This document shows positions 50,625-60,900 of a stretch of DNA of 64,000 nucleotides, piece after piece; position 1 is the stretch's first letter, and each line of letters begins with the position of its first letter. The translations under genes were made by a program, and so were the position numbers. Where the stretch lies: contig NZ_SOCE01000001.1 of the NCBI RefSeq assembly GCF_004365175.1, positions 2,467,154 to 2,531,153 on the forward strand. The letters run 5' to 3'. Source of the stretch: Kribbella voronezhensis (GTDB lineage: Bacteria; Actinomycetota; Actinomycetes; Propionibacteriales; Kribbellaceae). The notes under the pieces were generated by a model. The model ran no database searches and was not told the DNA's origin. It saw nothing but the letters and a program-made list of their open reading frames with translations.

Positions 50625-51613
50625 ATCGCGTCCGCTGGGGAATTGTTGCTACCGGCAATATCTCCACCTCGTTCACCAAGGACCTCGCGGTACTGGACGA
50701 CGCCGTGGTGACCGCGATCGCGTCCCGTTCCCAGGACAGTGCCGAGCGGTTCGGTGCGGAGTTCGGGATCGAGCACCGGTTCGACGACTACCAGCGGCTG
50801 ATCGATTCCGGCGTGGTGGACGTGCTCTACATCGGCACCCCGCATCCGCAGCACTACTCGATCGCCCGGGCCGCCTTGCAGGCCGGTATCGCGGTGCTGT
50901 GCGAGAAGCCGGTCACGCTGACGGCCAAGCAGGCCCGCGACCTGATCGCGGTGGCCGTCGAGAACGACACCCTCTTCGCCGAGGCGATGTGGATGCGCAC
51001 CAACCCCGTCGTCCAGGCGATGTTCGCGGACCTGGCCAAGGGTGTGGTCGGCGAGCCGATGCAGGCGCTGGCGGACTTCGGGTTCCATCGCCAGCAGCTC
51101 GCGCCGCGGCTGCTCGACCGCGACCTGGGCGGCGGCATCCTGATGGACGGCGGCATCTACCCGATGACGTTCGGCTACATGGCGCTCGGCCGCCCCGAGG
51201 AGGTCAAGGCCGTCGGATCTCTCAATGAGGACGGCGTCGACCTCAGCGTGGCGATGGCCTGGAAGTACGCCTCCGGCGCCGTGGCCGCGCTCACCTGCGG
51301 ACTGCGCTCGCATCACCCGTTCACCGCGTCGGTCAGTGGTCCGGAGGGCTCGCTGCTGCTGCCGGGCGCGTTCCACCACCCGGAGTACTACGTACGCCAG
51401 ACCGCCTCGGGTGACGAGCGGGTCGACGTACCGGTGCATGGCCTTGGGTACCACTATGAAGCAGCCGAGGTGATGCGCTCGATGCGCGCCGGCCTGGTCG
51501 AGTGCCCCGCACTCCCGCACGCCGCCACGGTCGAGATCCTCGAGCTGCTCGACGAAACCCGTAGACAGATCGGGGTCAGCTACCCCGGCGACGACGAATA
51601 CCTGGGTGGATAA
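50615..51613 (+). CDS. Gfo/Idh/MocA family oxidoreductase
   Basis: A 332-residue NAD(P)-dependent sugar or inositol dehydrogenase. N-terminal Rossmann fold (RWGIVATGNISTSFTKDL), the family's VLCEKPVTLTAKQA (EKP) and the C-terminal GGGILMDGGIYPM (catalytic-site GxxxDxGxxP form) are present. GTG start overlaps the amidase stop by 10 bases; otsA follows after 6 bases. The amidase, oxidoreductase, otsA and kinase genes form one tight run. Confidence 0.9.
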   Translation: MGIDRVRWGIVATGNISTSFTKDLAVLDDAVVTAIASRSQDSAERFGAEFGIEHRFDDYQRLIDSGVVDVLYIGTPHPQHYSIARAALQAGIAVLCEKPVTLTAKQARDLIAVAVENDTLFAEAMWMRTNPVVQAMFADLAKGVVGEPMQALADFGFHRQQLAPRLLDRDLGGGILMDGGIYPMTFGYMALGRPEEVKAVGSLNEDGVDLSVAMAWKYASGAVAALTCGLRSHHPFTASVSGPEGSLLLPGAFHHPEYYVRQTASGDERVDVPVHGLGYHYEAAEVMRSMRAGLVECPALPHAATVEILELLDETRRQIGVSYPGDDEYLGG

Positions 51614-51619
51614 CTACTG

Positions 51620-53017
51620 ATGCCGAGCGGACGCAGTTCCTTCGTGGTGGTGGCCAACCGGCTGCCGGTCGACCGGATCGAGATGCCCGACGGCACAACA
51701 GCTTGGCGCCGCAGCCCAGGCGGGCTGGTCACCGCGCTGGCACCGGTGATGCAGCGCCACCACGGCGCCTGGATCGGCTGGACCGGCGGCGCGGACGAGA
51801 AGGTGGACCCGTTCGACGAGGGCGGTATGCACCTGGTCCCGGTGACGCTGTCGGCCGAGGACATCCAGCTGTACTACGAAGGCTTCTCCAACGCGACGCT
51901 CTGGCCGCTGTACCACGACGTGATCGTGCCGCCCGAGTTCCACCGCGAGTGGTGGGAGTCGTACGTCGCGGTGAACCGCCGGTTCGCCGAGGCCGCCGCC
52001 GACGCGGCCGACGACAACGCGGTGGTCTGGGTGCACGACTACCAGTTGCAGCTCGTCCCGGCGATGCTGCGCCGCCTGCGTCCCGACGTACGGATCGGTT
52101 TCTTCCTGCACATCCCGTTCCCGCCCACCGAGCTGTTCGCGCAGATGCCGTGGCGGCGGCAGATCCTGGACGGGTTGATGGGTGCCGACCTGGTCGGCTT
52201 CCAGCGGCCCGGTGCCGCGTCGAACTTCGCCCGGCTGGCCCGCAACCGGATGGGTCTGCGGACCCGCGGCGACCGCATCCACCTGCCCGACGACCGGATC
52301 GTCCGGGCCAAGGCGTTCCCGATCTCCATCGACGTCGGCGAGCTCGAGCAGCTCGCCCGCCAGCCGGAGACCGAGGAGCGGGCCAAGGAGATGCGCAAGG
52401 AGGTCGGCAACCCGGCGCACATCCTGCTCGGCGTCGACCGGCTCGACTACACCAAGGGCATCCGGCAACGGCTGCGCGCCTTTGGCGAGCTCCTCGACGA
52501 GGGTCGCGTCTCGGTCGACGACGCCGTCTTCATCCAGGTGGCGACGCCGTCACGCGAGCGCGTCGAGCAGTACCGCGTACTGCGGGACGAGATCGAACTC
52601 CTGGTCGGCCGGATCAACGGTGAGCACGGCCGCATCGGCACCCCGGCGATCAACTACCTGCACACGTCGTACTCGCGCACCGAGATGGCGGCCCTCTTCC
52701 GCGCCGCCGACGTCGCCGTGGTGACGCCGTTGCGCGACGGGATGAACCTGGTCGCCAAGGAGTACGTCGCCTGCCGGTACGACGACACGGGTGCGCTCGT
52801 GCTGAGCGAGTTCGCCGGTGCGGCCGACGAGTTCCGGCAGGCCTTCCTGGTGAACCCGCACGACATCAACGGGATGAAGGACACCATCGTCGACGCGATG
52901 AACACCGACGACCGGCAACTCGGCCGCCGGATGAAGGCGATGCGCAAGCACCTGGCCGCCCACGACGTGAACGTCTGGGCCGCCTCCTTCCTCAAGGCGC
53001 TGCATGCCGAAGACTGA
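51620..53017 (+). CDS. otsA: Trehalose-6-phosphate synthase
   Basis: A 465-residue GT20 enzyme joining UDP-glucose (or ADP/GDP-glucose) and glucose-6-phosphate. N-terminal [11 protein letters not shown], acceptor-site [39 protein letters not shown] and donor-site [16 protein letters not shown] are all conserved. It has no fused phosphatase domain; OtsB is separate. ATG at 51620; the last 14 bases overlap the kinase gene. Confidence 0.96.
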   Translation: MPSGRSSFVVVANRLPVDRIEMPDGTTAWRRSPGGLVTALAPVMQRHHGAWIGWTGGADEKVDPFDEGGMHLVPVTLSAEDIQLYYEGFSNATLWPLYHDVIVPPEFHREWWESYVAVNRRFAEAAADAADDNAVVWVHDYQLQLVPAMLRRLRPDVRIGFFLHIPFPPTELFAQMPWRRQILDGLMGADLVGFQRPGAASNFARLARNRMGLRTRGDRIHLPDDRIVRAKAFPISIDVGELEQLARQPETEERAKEMRKEVGNPAHILLGVDRLDYTKGIRQRLRAFGELLDEGRVSVDDAVFIQVATPSRERVEQYRVLRDEIELLVGRINGEHGRIGTPAINYLHTSYSRTEMAALFRAADVAVVTPLRDGMNLVAKEYVACRYDDTGALVLSEFAGAADEFRQAFLVNPHDINGMKDTIVDAMNTDDRQLGRRMKAMRKHLAAHDVNVWAASFLKALHAED

Positions 53018-54437
53018 CGGGCGCGTGCTCGCCCTGGACCTGGGAACGTCGTCGGCGCGCGCACTGGTGCTCTCCCCCGACGCGTCGCCCGTGCCCGGCG
53101 CGCTGGCCCGGCACAAGATCGCCCCGACGTACGGCGGACGTGGCGAGGCGACCATCGATCTGCACGACTACATCGAGGGGCTGCTGGGCTGCCTCGACGA
53201 ACTGCAGCAGAACGGGCATCTCACCGACATCAGCGACATCGTGCTGTCCTCGCAGTGGCACTCGATCGTCGCGCTCGCCGGCACGGGTCAGGCGTTGACG
53301 CCGGTGATCCCCTGGGTGGACACGCGTTCCGTGCCGCCCACTGTCGACTCCTCCTTCGACGAGCACGCTTTCCACGCCCGGACCGGTGCCTGGTTGCACC
53401 GCCTGTACTGGACCCGGCGGATCCCCTGGCTGCGATCAGTGGTCAGCCCTTCGTCGTACGCCGGCCTCCCGGATCTCGTCCTGGAGCGACTGACTTCCGA
53501 GCGCGTCACCTCGGTGTCGATCGCCTCCGGCACGGGCACGCTGGACCTGGCCACCGGCTCGTACGACGCCGAAGCCCTTGCTGTGGCAGGGGTTTCCGAG
53601 TCGCAGCTGCCCGCGATCGTGCCGACCGGCTGGACCGGAGTACTGTCGTCGGCCTTCGCGTTGCGCTGGCCCGCGCTCGCCGGCGTACCGATTCATCCGC
53701 CGACCGGCGACGGTGCCGCGTCGAACGTCGGGACCGGCGGGTACGACGAGACGACGGCCGCCGTGACGGTCGGTACGTCGGCTGCCGTGCGGGTCGTGCA
53801 TCCGATCGACGGGGCGCCCGAACTGCCGTGGGAGTTGTGGCGGTATCGCGTCGACGACCGGCGCGCGGTGACCGGGATGGCCTTCTCCGCCGCCGGAAAC
53901 CTGCACGCCTGGCTCACCGCCGTACTGCAGCTCGACGCCGAGCACCGCGAGCCGACCGGGGTCGAGATCGGTTCGTCCCGCGTGATCGGCATCCCGTTCC
54001 AGGCCGGCACGAGACCGCCGGAAACCGTGCCGGGCGGTTCCGGCGCGTACTTCGGGCTGTCGTTCGACGACACCGCTGCCGACCTCCTCGCCGCTTCCCT
54101 GCAAGGCGCTTCGCTCGAGATCGACCGGGGCCTGCGGATGCTCGACGGCTTGTTCGGGCGGGACCTGCAGGTCGTCCTGGGCGGCGGCGGGATCGACGCC
54201 TCGGCCTGGTGGCGCAAGTGCCTGACCGCGACCTTCGCCCGCCCCACCGAGGTCTGCGCCGAAGCCGAGGTCGGCGCCCGCGGCGCCGCAGCAGTAGCCC
54301 TCGGCCTCTCCCCGTCCCCCGGCGGCGAATCCCTGAAGCCGGTAGCCACAGACGTCGAGCGAGTCGCCGCCCTGCGCCCTCGCTACGAATCGCTGAGAGC
54401 ATTGGCGGCCCAAGCCTCCGCCGTCCTGAACACCTGA
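53004..54437 (+). CDS. FGGY-family carbohydrate kinase (gluconokinase-like)
   Basis: A 477-residue sugar kinase. [18 protein letters not shown] is the N-terminal ATPase phosphate-1 motif; [35 protein letters not shown] and [14 protein letters not shown] match gluconokinase-type FGGY kinases. The sugar is not certain. The ATG at 53004 lies within otsA, so expression is coupled with trehalose synthesis. Confidence 0.85.
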   Translation: MPKTDGRVLALDLGTSSARALVLSPDASPVPGALARHKIAPTYGGRGEATIDLHDYIEGLLGCLDELQQNGHLTDISDIVLSSQWHSIVALAGTGQALTPVIPWVDTRSVPPTVDSSFDEHAFHARTGAWLHRLYWTRRIPWLRSVVSPSSYAGLPDLVLERLTSERVTSVSIASGTGTLDLATGSYDAEALAVAGVSESQLPAIVPTGWTGVLSSAFALRWPALAGVPIHPPTGDGAASNVGTGGYDETTAAVTVGTSAAVRVVHPIDGAPELPWELWRYRVDDRRAVTGMAFSAAGNLHAWLTAVLQLDAEHREPTGVEIGSSRVIGIPFQAGTRPPETVPGGSGAYFGLSFDDTAADLLAASLQGASLEIDRGLRMLDGLFGRDLQVVLGGGGIDASAWWRKCLTATFARPTEVCAEAEVGARGAAAVALGLSPSPGGESLKPVATDVERVAALRPRYESLRALAAQASAVLNT

Positions 54438-54529
54438 TCCAACGGCTTCCCCTAGCGCTGCGACTACATCGCAGGTAGGAAGGTTCCGGGGCCAGGGGGG
54501 TCTCGATCCTGATCAGCTGGGGGAACACC

Positions 54530-55333
54530 GTGAAAGTTCTTGCTGCCCTGACAGCCGCAACACTGCTCTTCGTCCTGGCGCCCGCGATCGCCACCGCGAC
54601 ACCACCGCCCCCATCGATCCAGGTCAGCCGGACGACCGGCCTGGCCGGGGGCGACCAGGTCCGGGTCACCGCCCACGGCTTCGCCCCCGGCTCAGAGGTC
54701 CAGGTCGTCCAGTGCGACGTGTTCGGCGACACTCCGGATCGTGTCTGCCTCAACACCTTGACCGTGACCGCCGGCGCGACCGGCCGGATCTCCACCCAGG
54801 TCACCTTGGGCGACCCGGTCTGGTGGCAACGCGACGTCGGCCAGCCGAGACCGACGTACTGCCGCGCGGACGTCTGTCACCTCTTCGCGGTCGGGTACGA
54901 CGGCGCCGGTCAGCGGTTGATCCTGGAGTCCGTGGCACTGAGATTCAGGGGATCACCAGCCACCATCAGTGCGACGCCGAGCACGGACCTCGCGGCCGCG
55001 CAGTGGGTCAGGGTCCGCGGCACCGCACATGGCGCCGAAGGCCATCAGGTCCAGATCGTCGAACGCGCGTGCTTCGACATCATCCAGGAGACCGGCTGCT
55101 ACCAGCCGGGCAAGGTCGTCACCACCCGCGTCCACAGCGACGGCACCTACTCCACGTACTACCTGGCGAAGCGGATCCTCGTCGACGGTGAGGACTGCGA
55201 GGCCGACTACAACCTCGGCGACTGCGTCCTGTCGGTCGCCGTACTCGACTCGGCCGGCCAACCCGACGACAGCTTCGGCGTCTTCTGGTTCGGCGACATG
55301 AGCACGCCGCTCGCCTTCCGCACGACCAACTGA
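54530..55333 (+). CDS. Secreted neocarzinostatin-like two-domain protein
   Basis: A 267-residue exported protein with a signal peptide (VLAALTAATLLFVLAPAIATA, cleavage near residue 24). Two Ig-like domains follow: VSRTTGLAGGDQVRVTAHGF with SEVQVVQCDVFG, and TDLAAAQWVRVRGTAHGAEG with HQVQIVERACF. The pattern P.tgLa.Gq.V.VtG.gF.pg..v.vvqC is that of neocarzinostatin/macromomycin-type apoproteins; many actinobacterial members have no enediyne. Conserved cysteine pairs are present. No enediyne synthesis gene is nearby. GTG start. Confidence 0.75.
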   Translation: MKVLAALTAATLLFVLAPAIATATPPPPSIQVSRTTGLAGGDQVRVTAHGFAPGSEVQVVQCDVFGDTPDRVCLNTLTVTAGATGRISTQVTLGDPVWWQRDVGQPRPTYCRADVCHLFAVGYDGAGQRLILESVALRFRGSPATISATPSTDLAAAQWVRVRGTAHGAEGHQVQIVERACFDIIQETGCYQPGKVVTTRVHSDGTYSTYYLAKRILVDGEDCEADYNLGDCVLSVAVLDSAGQPDDSFGVFWFGDMSTPLAFRTTN

Positions 55334-55339
55334 CCGCAA

Positions 55340-55399
55340 CCTCACCCACCTCCCTTCTCTCGCCTTCTTTCGCTTTCCTTCCCTTGCTTTCCCTCTCCT
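55340..55399 (+). other. Homopyrimidine-rich tract
   Basis: About 60 bases on the plus strand are C/T with few exceptions (for example CTCGCCTTCTTTCGCTTTCC). It lies between the secreted protein stop and panD. It contains no gene; it could form unusual structure (triplex or H-DNA) or act as a rut-like unstructured RNA downstream of the stop. Confidence 0.6.
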
Positions 55400-55459
55400 G
55401 CGGCTGGAAGGTGACGGCTGCCACTGACAGGGGTGGGGGTGGGCTGGATGATGAGCGCC

Positions 55460-55879
55460 ATGTTGCGCGAGATGATGAAGTCCAAGGTGCACCGGGCCAC
55501 CGTCACCCAGGCGGACCTGGACTACGTCGGGTCCTGCACGCTGGACGCGACGCTGATGGAGGCGGCGAACCTGCTGCCCGGTGAGAAGGTCGACATCGTC
55601 GACATCACCAACGGCAACCGGCTGTCGACGTACCTGATCGAAGGTCCCCGCGACTCCGGGATCGTCGGCATCAACGGCGCCGCCGCGCACCTGATCCACC
55701 CCGGCGACCTGGTCATCCTGATCGCGTACGGGATGTTCGACACCGCCGAGGCGAAGATCTTCGAACCGAGCGTAGTCTTCGTGGACGAGCGCAATGCGAT
55801 CACCCGCATCGGCTCGGACCCCGCCGAAGCCCTGCCCGACACCGGCACGCTCCGCGGCGATCAACTGCACACGCGCTGA
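55460..55879 (+). CDS. panD: Aspartate 1-decarboxylase proenzyme
   Basis: A 139-residue pyruvoyl enzyme producing beta-alanine for pantothenate. ATG 55460 gives the usual [20 protein letters not shown]; the self-cleavage site Gly24-Ser25 ([12 protein letters not shown]) is intact, as are [12 protein letters not shown] and [17 protein letters not shown]. PanZ-type partners are not expected in this phylum. It is 33 bases upstream of pepP. Confidence 0.96.
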   Translation: MLREMMKSKVHRATVTQADLDYVGSCTLDATLMEAANLLPGEKVDIVDITNGNRLSTYLIEGPRDSGIVGINGAAAHLIHPGDLVILIAYGMFDTAEAKIFEPSVVFVDERNAITRIGSDPAEALPDTGTLRGDQLHTR

Positions 55880-55912
55880 CGATCAGGCGCAGACGACGAG
55901 GACAGGTCGACG

Positions 55913-57346
<1,434 letters not shown>

Positions 57347-57356
57347 CCCTCCGAGT

Positions 57357-57392
57357 ACTGCGGGAGGTAGGCCCCACGCGACCTCCCGCAGT
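57357..57392 (+). terminator. pepP terminator
   Basis: ACTGCGGGAGGT (57357-57368) and ACCTCCCGCAGT (57381-57392) form a perfect 12-bp stem with a 12-base loop, 10 bases after the pepP stop. Confidence 0.85.
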
Positions 57393-57491
57393 CCACTCCT
57401 CCGTCGTCCCTGCTCGCTGCGCCTCCGGCTCCGGTGGAGGCATGTCGAGATCGGTCGATCTGTTCCGACGTGAGTGGTGAGGCTGTTCGCT

Positions 57492-57526
57492 GGAAACAAC
57501 CAATCGCTATGTGCAAATTTGTTTCC
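57492..57526. promoter_or_regulatory. AT-rich inverted repeat upstream of the VOC gene
   Basis: GGAAACAA (57492-57499) and TTGTTTCC (57519-57526) flank 19 bases. The element is markedly AT-rich compared with the surroundings and lies in the 240-base gap between pepP and the VOC gene, where I see no other gene. Confidence 0.35.
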
Positions 57527-57539
57527 ACCTCCAGCAGCT

Positions 57540-57563
57540 AGGCGGCCATCCGCCTGACTTTTT
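57540..57563 (+). terminator. Intrinsic terminator or attenuator 26 bases before the VOC start
   Basis: AGGCGG (57540-57545), loop CCAT, CCGCCT (57550-57555), then GACTTTTT. A classical stem plus T-run is rare in this window. Because the pepP terminator lies 150 bases upstream, it should act on a transcript starting between 57393 and 57540: either a short RNA or the VOC leader. Confidence 0.6.
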
Positions 57564-57589
57564 CACCGTTCGCGACAGATTGGCTTGTG

Positions 57590-58000
57590 ATGACAGACAA
57601 CCCGACCCCCGAGGTTCGCCCCGGGGCGTTCCTGCTGGAGCTCGTGCTGGTGCCGGTCAGTGACCTCGACCGGGCAAAGGCGTTCTACACCGAGAAAGCC
57701 GGCTTCAAGGTCGATGTCGACGTGAGCCCGGCGGAGGGTGTCCGCATCGTTCAGCTCACACCGCCGGGTTCGTACTGCTCGATCACCCTGAGCACCGGGC
57801 TGCAGCAGATGGACATGCCGGTGGGGTCGTTGCGTGGATTGCACCTCGTGGTCGCCGACATCGAGGCAGCGCGCGAGGAGTTGATCGGGCGAGGGGTCGA
57901 TGTGGCACCCGTGGAGGACGCCGGTGGCGTGTTCTACGCGTGGTTCGCCGACCCGGACGGCAACACGTGGACCCTCCAACACATGCCTTGGCGCAAGTAG
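57590..58000 (+). CDS. VOC superfamily (glyoxalase/bleomycin-resistance-like) protein
   Basis: A 136-residue single-unit VOC protein with two beta-alpha-beta-beta-beta modules. LELVLVPVSDLDRAKAFYTEKAGFKVD begins module 1, split here as two motifs (LVPVSDLDRAKAFY and GFKVDVDV); LHLVVADIEAAREELIGRGV and WFADPDGNTWTLQ form module 2. Metal and substrate are unknown. ATG 57590 is preferred over an adjacent GTG at 57587. No good ribosome site is visible. Confidence 0.85.
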   Translation: MTDNPTPEVRPGAFLLELVLVPVSDLDRAKAFYTEKAGFKVDVDVSPAEGVRIVQLTPPGSYCSITLSTGLQQMDMPVGSLRGLHLVVADIEAAREELIGRGVDVAPVEDAGGVFYAWFADPDGNTWTLQHMPWRK

Positions 58001-58020
58001 CCGCGAAGAAGACATCGCCG

Positions 58021-58059
58021 TACTGCGGGGAAGGCCGCGTGGGGGATTTCCCCGCAGTA
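58021..58059. terminator. Bidirectional terminator between VOC gene and pepO
   Basis: TACTGCGGGGAA (58021-58032) and TTCCCCGCAGTA (58048-58059) form a perfect 12-bp stem between convergent stops at 58000 and 58067. The stem resembles the pepP terminator stem (shared TACTGCGGG). Confidence 0.85.
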
Positions 58060-58066
58060 CAAGGGA

Positions 58067-60022
58067 TTACCAGATGCGGACGCGGTCTTCTTCGGCCAGC
58101 CACATCTTGTCGGAAGGGGCTACCTCGAAGGCGGTGTGGAATTCTTCGAGATTGCGGACGACCGCGTTGCAGCGGAACTCCGGCGGGGAGTGGGGGTCGA
58201 GGGCGAGGCGGCGGATGACTTCGGCCTCGCGGGTCTTGGTGGACCAGGCGGCGGCCCAGGCGAGGAAGAAGCGGCGTTCGCCGGGGATGCCGTCGACGAC
58301 CGGCGCCGGGGCGTCACCGAGCGAGATCCGGTACGCCGTGTAGGCGATCGACAGGCCGCCGAGGTCACCGATGTTCTCGCCCAGCGTGAGTGCGCCGTTC
58401 ACCTTGTGGCCAGGCGCTTCCGACGGCTCCAGCGCGTTGTACTGCTCGGTGAGCTTGCCGGCGCGCTCCTCGAAGGCGGCCCGGTCCTCGTCGGTCCACC
58501 AGTCGTTCAGGTTGCCGTCGCCGTCGTACTTCGAGCCCTGGTCGTCGAACCCGTGCCCGATCTCGTGCCCGATCACCGCGCCGATCGCGCCGTAGTTGAC
58601 CGCGTCGTCGGCGTCCAGGTGGAAGAACGGCGGCTGCAGGATGCCGGCCGGGAAGACGATCTCGTTCATCCGCGGGTTGTAGTACGCGTTCACGGTCTGC
58701 GGCGTCATCTGCCACTCGTCCCGATCGACCGGCTTACCCAGCTTGGCCAGGTCGCGCGCGGTCTCGACCGCCGTGGACCGGCGGAGGTTGCCGACCAGGT
58801 CGTCGACCCGGATCTCGAGGGCGCTGTAGTCCTTCCACTTGTCCGGGTAGCCGATCTTCGGCGTGAACCGGCCGAGCTTGTCGAGCGCACGCTGCCGGGT
58901 CTCCGGGCTCATCCACTCCACCGCGTTGATCCGCTGGCGATACGCCTCGACCAGGTTCGCGACCAGTTCGACCATCCGGGCCTTGGCGACCGGCGGGAAA
59001 TGCTCCGCGACGTACAGCTGACCGAGCGCCTCACCGAGCGCGGACTCGACGACGCCGAGGCCCCGCTTCCAGCGCGCACGGAGCTCCGGCGCGCCCGTCA
59101 GCACCCGGCCGTAGAAGGCGAAGTTCTCGTCGACGAAGGCCTTGCTCAGCAGCGGGGCCGCGCTGTGCACGATCCGCCAGCTGAGCCAGACCTTCCAGTC
59201 CTCGAGGTCGAGCTCCTGCACCGCCGAAGCCGCGGCGGTGAGGTACGAAGGCTCACGCACGATCAGCGAAGCGAACGCGTCCTCCGGTACGCCGGCGCCC
59301 GCCAGCCAGACCGACCAGTCGAAGCCGGGAGTCAGCGCGTCCAGGGCAGCCCGGTCGAGCTTGTTGTAGGTGAGAGTGACGTCGCGGTCCTTCACCCGGT
59401 CCCAGTGCGCCGCCGCGAGCCGGGTCTCCAGCGCCATGATCCGCTCGGCGGCACCGGCGGGATCAGGCAGGCCGGCCAGTTCGAGCATCCGGGTCACATG
59501 CGCGACGTACGCCGTACGCTCGTCCGCGAATTTGTCATCGCGGTAGTACGACTCGTCGGGGAGGCTCAGGCCGCCCTGCATGACATGGACGATGTACTCG
59601 TCGGACTTCTTGGCATCGACGTCGACGCCGTAGTAGAAGAGCCCGGGGACGCCCTGGAGTTCGAGCTTGCCGAGCGCCTCGAGGAAACCGTTCAGGTCCT
59701 TGGCCGAACCGACCAGCTCGAGCTGATCCGTGATCGGGGTCGCGCCGAGGCTCTCGATCCGCTCCTCGTCGATGAACGACTGGTAGAGGTCACCGATCTT
59801 GCGCGCCTCGCTGCCCTCGGGATGGCCGGCCTCGGCGGCCTTCTCCACGAGCGCGCGGACATCGAGTTCGGCGGTGTCCCAGAGCGCCTGGAACGCGCCG
59901 TAGATCGCCTTGTCCGCAGGGATCTCGGTCCGGTCCAGCCACGGTCCGTTCGTATGCCGGTACAGATCGTCCTGCGGCCGGACGGTCGTGGACAGGTCGT
60001 TGAACTCGACCCCAGCAGTCAT
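58067..60022 (-). CDS. pepO: M13 family zinc metallopeptidase (neprilysin-like)
   Basis: A 651-residue endopeptidase. NAYYNPRMNEIVFPAGILQ, the zinc motif AVIGHEIGHGFDDQG (HExxH) and the third ligand Glu in LGENIGDLGG are intact; the C-terminus CNAVVRNLEEFHTAFEV and final VRIW are typical of the family. No signal peptide or membrane anchor, so cytoplasmic as for bacterial PepO. ATG 60022 starts MTAGVEFNDLST. Monocistronic. Confidence 0.95.
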   Translation of the reverse strand: MTAGVEFNDLSTTVRPQDDLYRHTNGPWLDRTEIPADKAIYGAFQALWDTAELDVRALVEKAAEAGHPEGSEARKIGDLYQSFIDEERIESLGATPITDQLELVGSAKDLNGFLEALGKLELQGVPGLFYYGVDVDAKKSDEYIVHVMQGGLSLPDESYYRDDKFADERTAYVAHVTRMLELAGLPDPAGAAERIMALETRLAAAHWDRVKDRDVTLTYNKLDRAALDALTPGFDWSVWLAGAGVPEDAFASLIVREPSYLTAAASAVQELDLEDWKVWLSWRIVHSAAPLLSKAFVDENFAFYGRVLTGAPELRARWKRGLGVVESALGEALGQLYVAEHFPPVAKARMVELVANLVEAYRQRINAVEWMSPETRQRALDKLGRFTPKIGYPDKWKDYSALEIRVDDLVGNLRRSTAVETARDLAKLGKPVDRDEWQMTPQTVNAYYNPRMNEIVFPAGILQPPFFHLDADDAVNYGAIGAVIGHEIGHGFDDQGSKYDGDGNLNDWWTDEDRAAFEERAGKLTEQYNALEPSEAPGHKVNGALTLGENIGDLGGLSIAYTAYRISLGDAPAPVVDGIPGERRFFLAWAAAWSTKTREAEVIRRLALDPHSPPEFRCNAVVRNLEEFHTAFEVAPSDKMWLAEEDRVRIW

Positions 60023-60221
60023 CGGTGCTCCCGTTTCGTTCGATCGTTCGACACACCCCACTGCCAGACAGTACCCGGCGCACGGAGCCACCCGGAGCCC
60101 GGAATCCGATGCCGCTGAACCGTTCGCCTCGCGCGGACGTTGGCCTAGATTGAAGGGAGCCGCTCCGTCGGCTGACTCAGCGCGTCCAGGCGGCTCCGGC
60201 ATCAACCAGGAGGTCCCCGCC

Positions 60222-60425
60222 ATGCCGTACTACGGAGCTCTCAAAGCCGGCCGCGCACTCATGGCGCTCCTCGGACTCTCGGTCCTGCTCCTCGGCGGCC
60301 TCACCGCCTCGGCCGTCCCGGCAGCACCACCCCCGGCAGGCCCAGCGATGACCGTCTCGGGCCACCACGACCACATGGACTGTGACCCGATCAGATTCGG
60401 CACCACAACGCTGCCGAGCCCATGA
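60222..60425 (+). CDS. Small secreted peptide
   Basis: A 67-residue product with AGGAGG eight bases before ATG 60222. A signal peptide or anchor (MALLGLSVLLLGGLTASAV, AVPAA cleavage) leaves a mature peptide of about 35 residues: Pro-rich, then SGHHDHMDCDPIRFGTT with a His/Asp/Cys cluster that could bind metal. I recognise no family. Confidence 0.6.
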   Translation: MPYYGALKAGRALMALLGLSVLLLGGLTASAVPAAPPPAGPAMTVSGHHDHMDCDPIRFGTTTLPSP

Positions 60426-60458
60426 CGGTCGCAGCGGCCGACTGCCGCGTCCCCTGCG

Positions 60459-60752
60459 TCAGTTGACGGTGCGGAGGTTGCCGCGGGCCGCTGCTTTGAG
60501 GCGGCTTCCGCAGGACAGCCGGACCGAGTAGGCAGCCGGGATGGACAGCGGTTCGCCGGTCTGCGGATTGCGGCCGGTGCGCGGCGCGCGCAGTACCCGC
60601 TCGATGCTCAGCAGACCGGTCAGCGACACCTTGTCGCCCTTCTGCACAGCCTCGGTGACGACGTCGCCGAGCGCGTCGAGGACCTTCTCGGCCTGGTTCC
60701 GCGGGATGCCCGCCTTCGATGCCACACCGGCGACCAACTCGTTGCGATTCAC
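60459..60752 (-). CDS. HU family DNA-binding protein
   Basis: A 97-residue HU-type nucleoid protein: MNRNELVAGVASKAGI, AVQKGDKVSLTGLLSIERV and RTGRNPQTGEPLSIPA (DNA-binding arm). GTG start at 60750-60752 with GAGGAG upstream. The C-terminal helix (SVRLSCGSRLKAAARGN) differs from the usual VPAFKPGKALKDAV, with a cysteine and extra arginines; there is no long Lys-rich tail as in HupB/HupS. Confidence 0.9.
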   Translation of the reverse strand: MNRNELVAGVASKAGIPRNQAEKVLDALGDVVTEAVQKGDKVSLTGLLSIERVLRAPRTGRNPQTGEPLSIPAAYSVRLSCGSRLKAAARGNLRTVN

Positions 60753-60900
60753 GGTTCTCCTCAGACTCGGATCCCCGGTGCGGCTGCCCATCCGCCGTCC
60801 GGCCGATCGCGAAAACCTTAACCGAAATGAAAGTCGTTAGCGAGAGGAGTCCGGATTCCGGTCGAAATCCCCGCCCGGCCCGCGGCGGATCCACGGTGGG

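Noticed and set aside
54530..55333. Enediyne biosynthesis locus
   Set aside because: The neocarzinostatin-like protein stands alone with no polyketide synthase or tailoring genes nearby.
57357..58059. REP-like family based on the shared TACTGCGGG stems at 57357 and 58021
   Set aside because: Only two copies, each exactly placed as a gene terminator; loops and stem ends differ.
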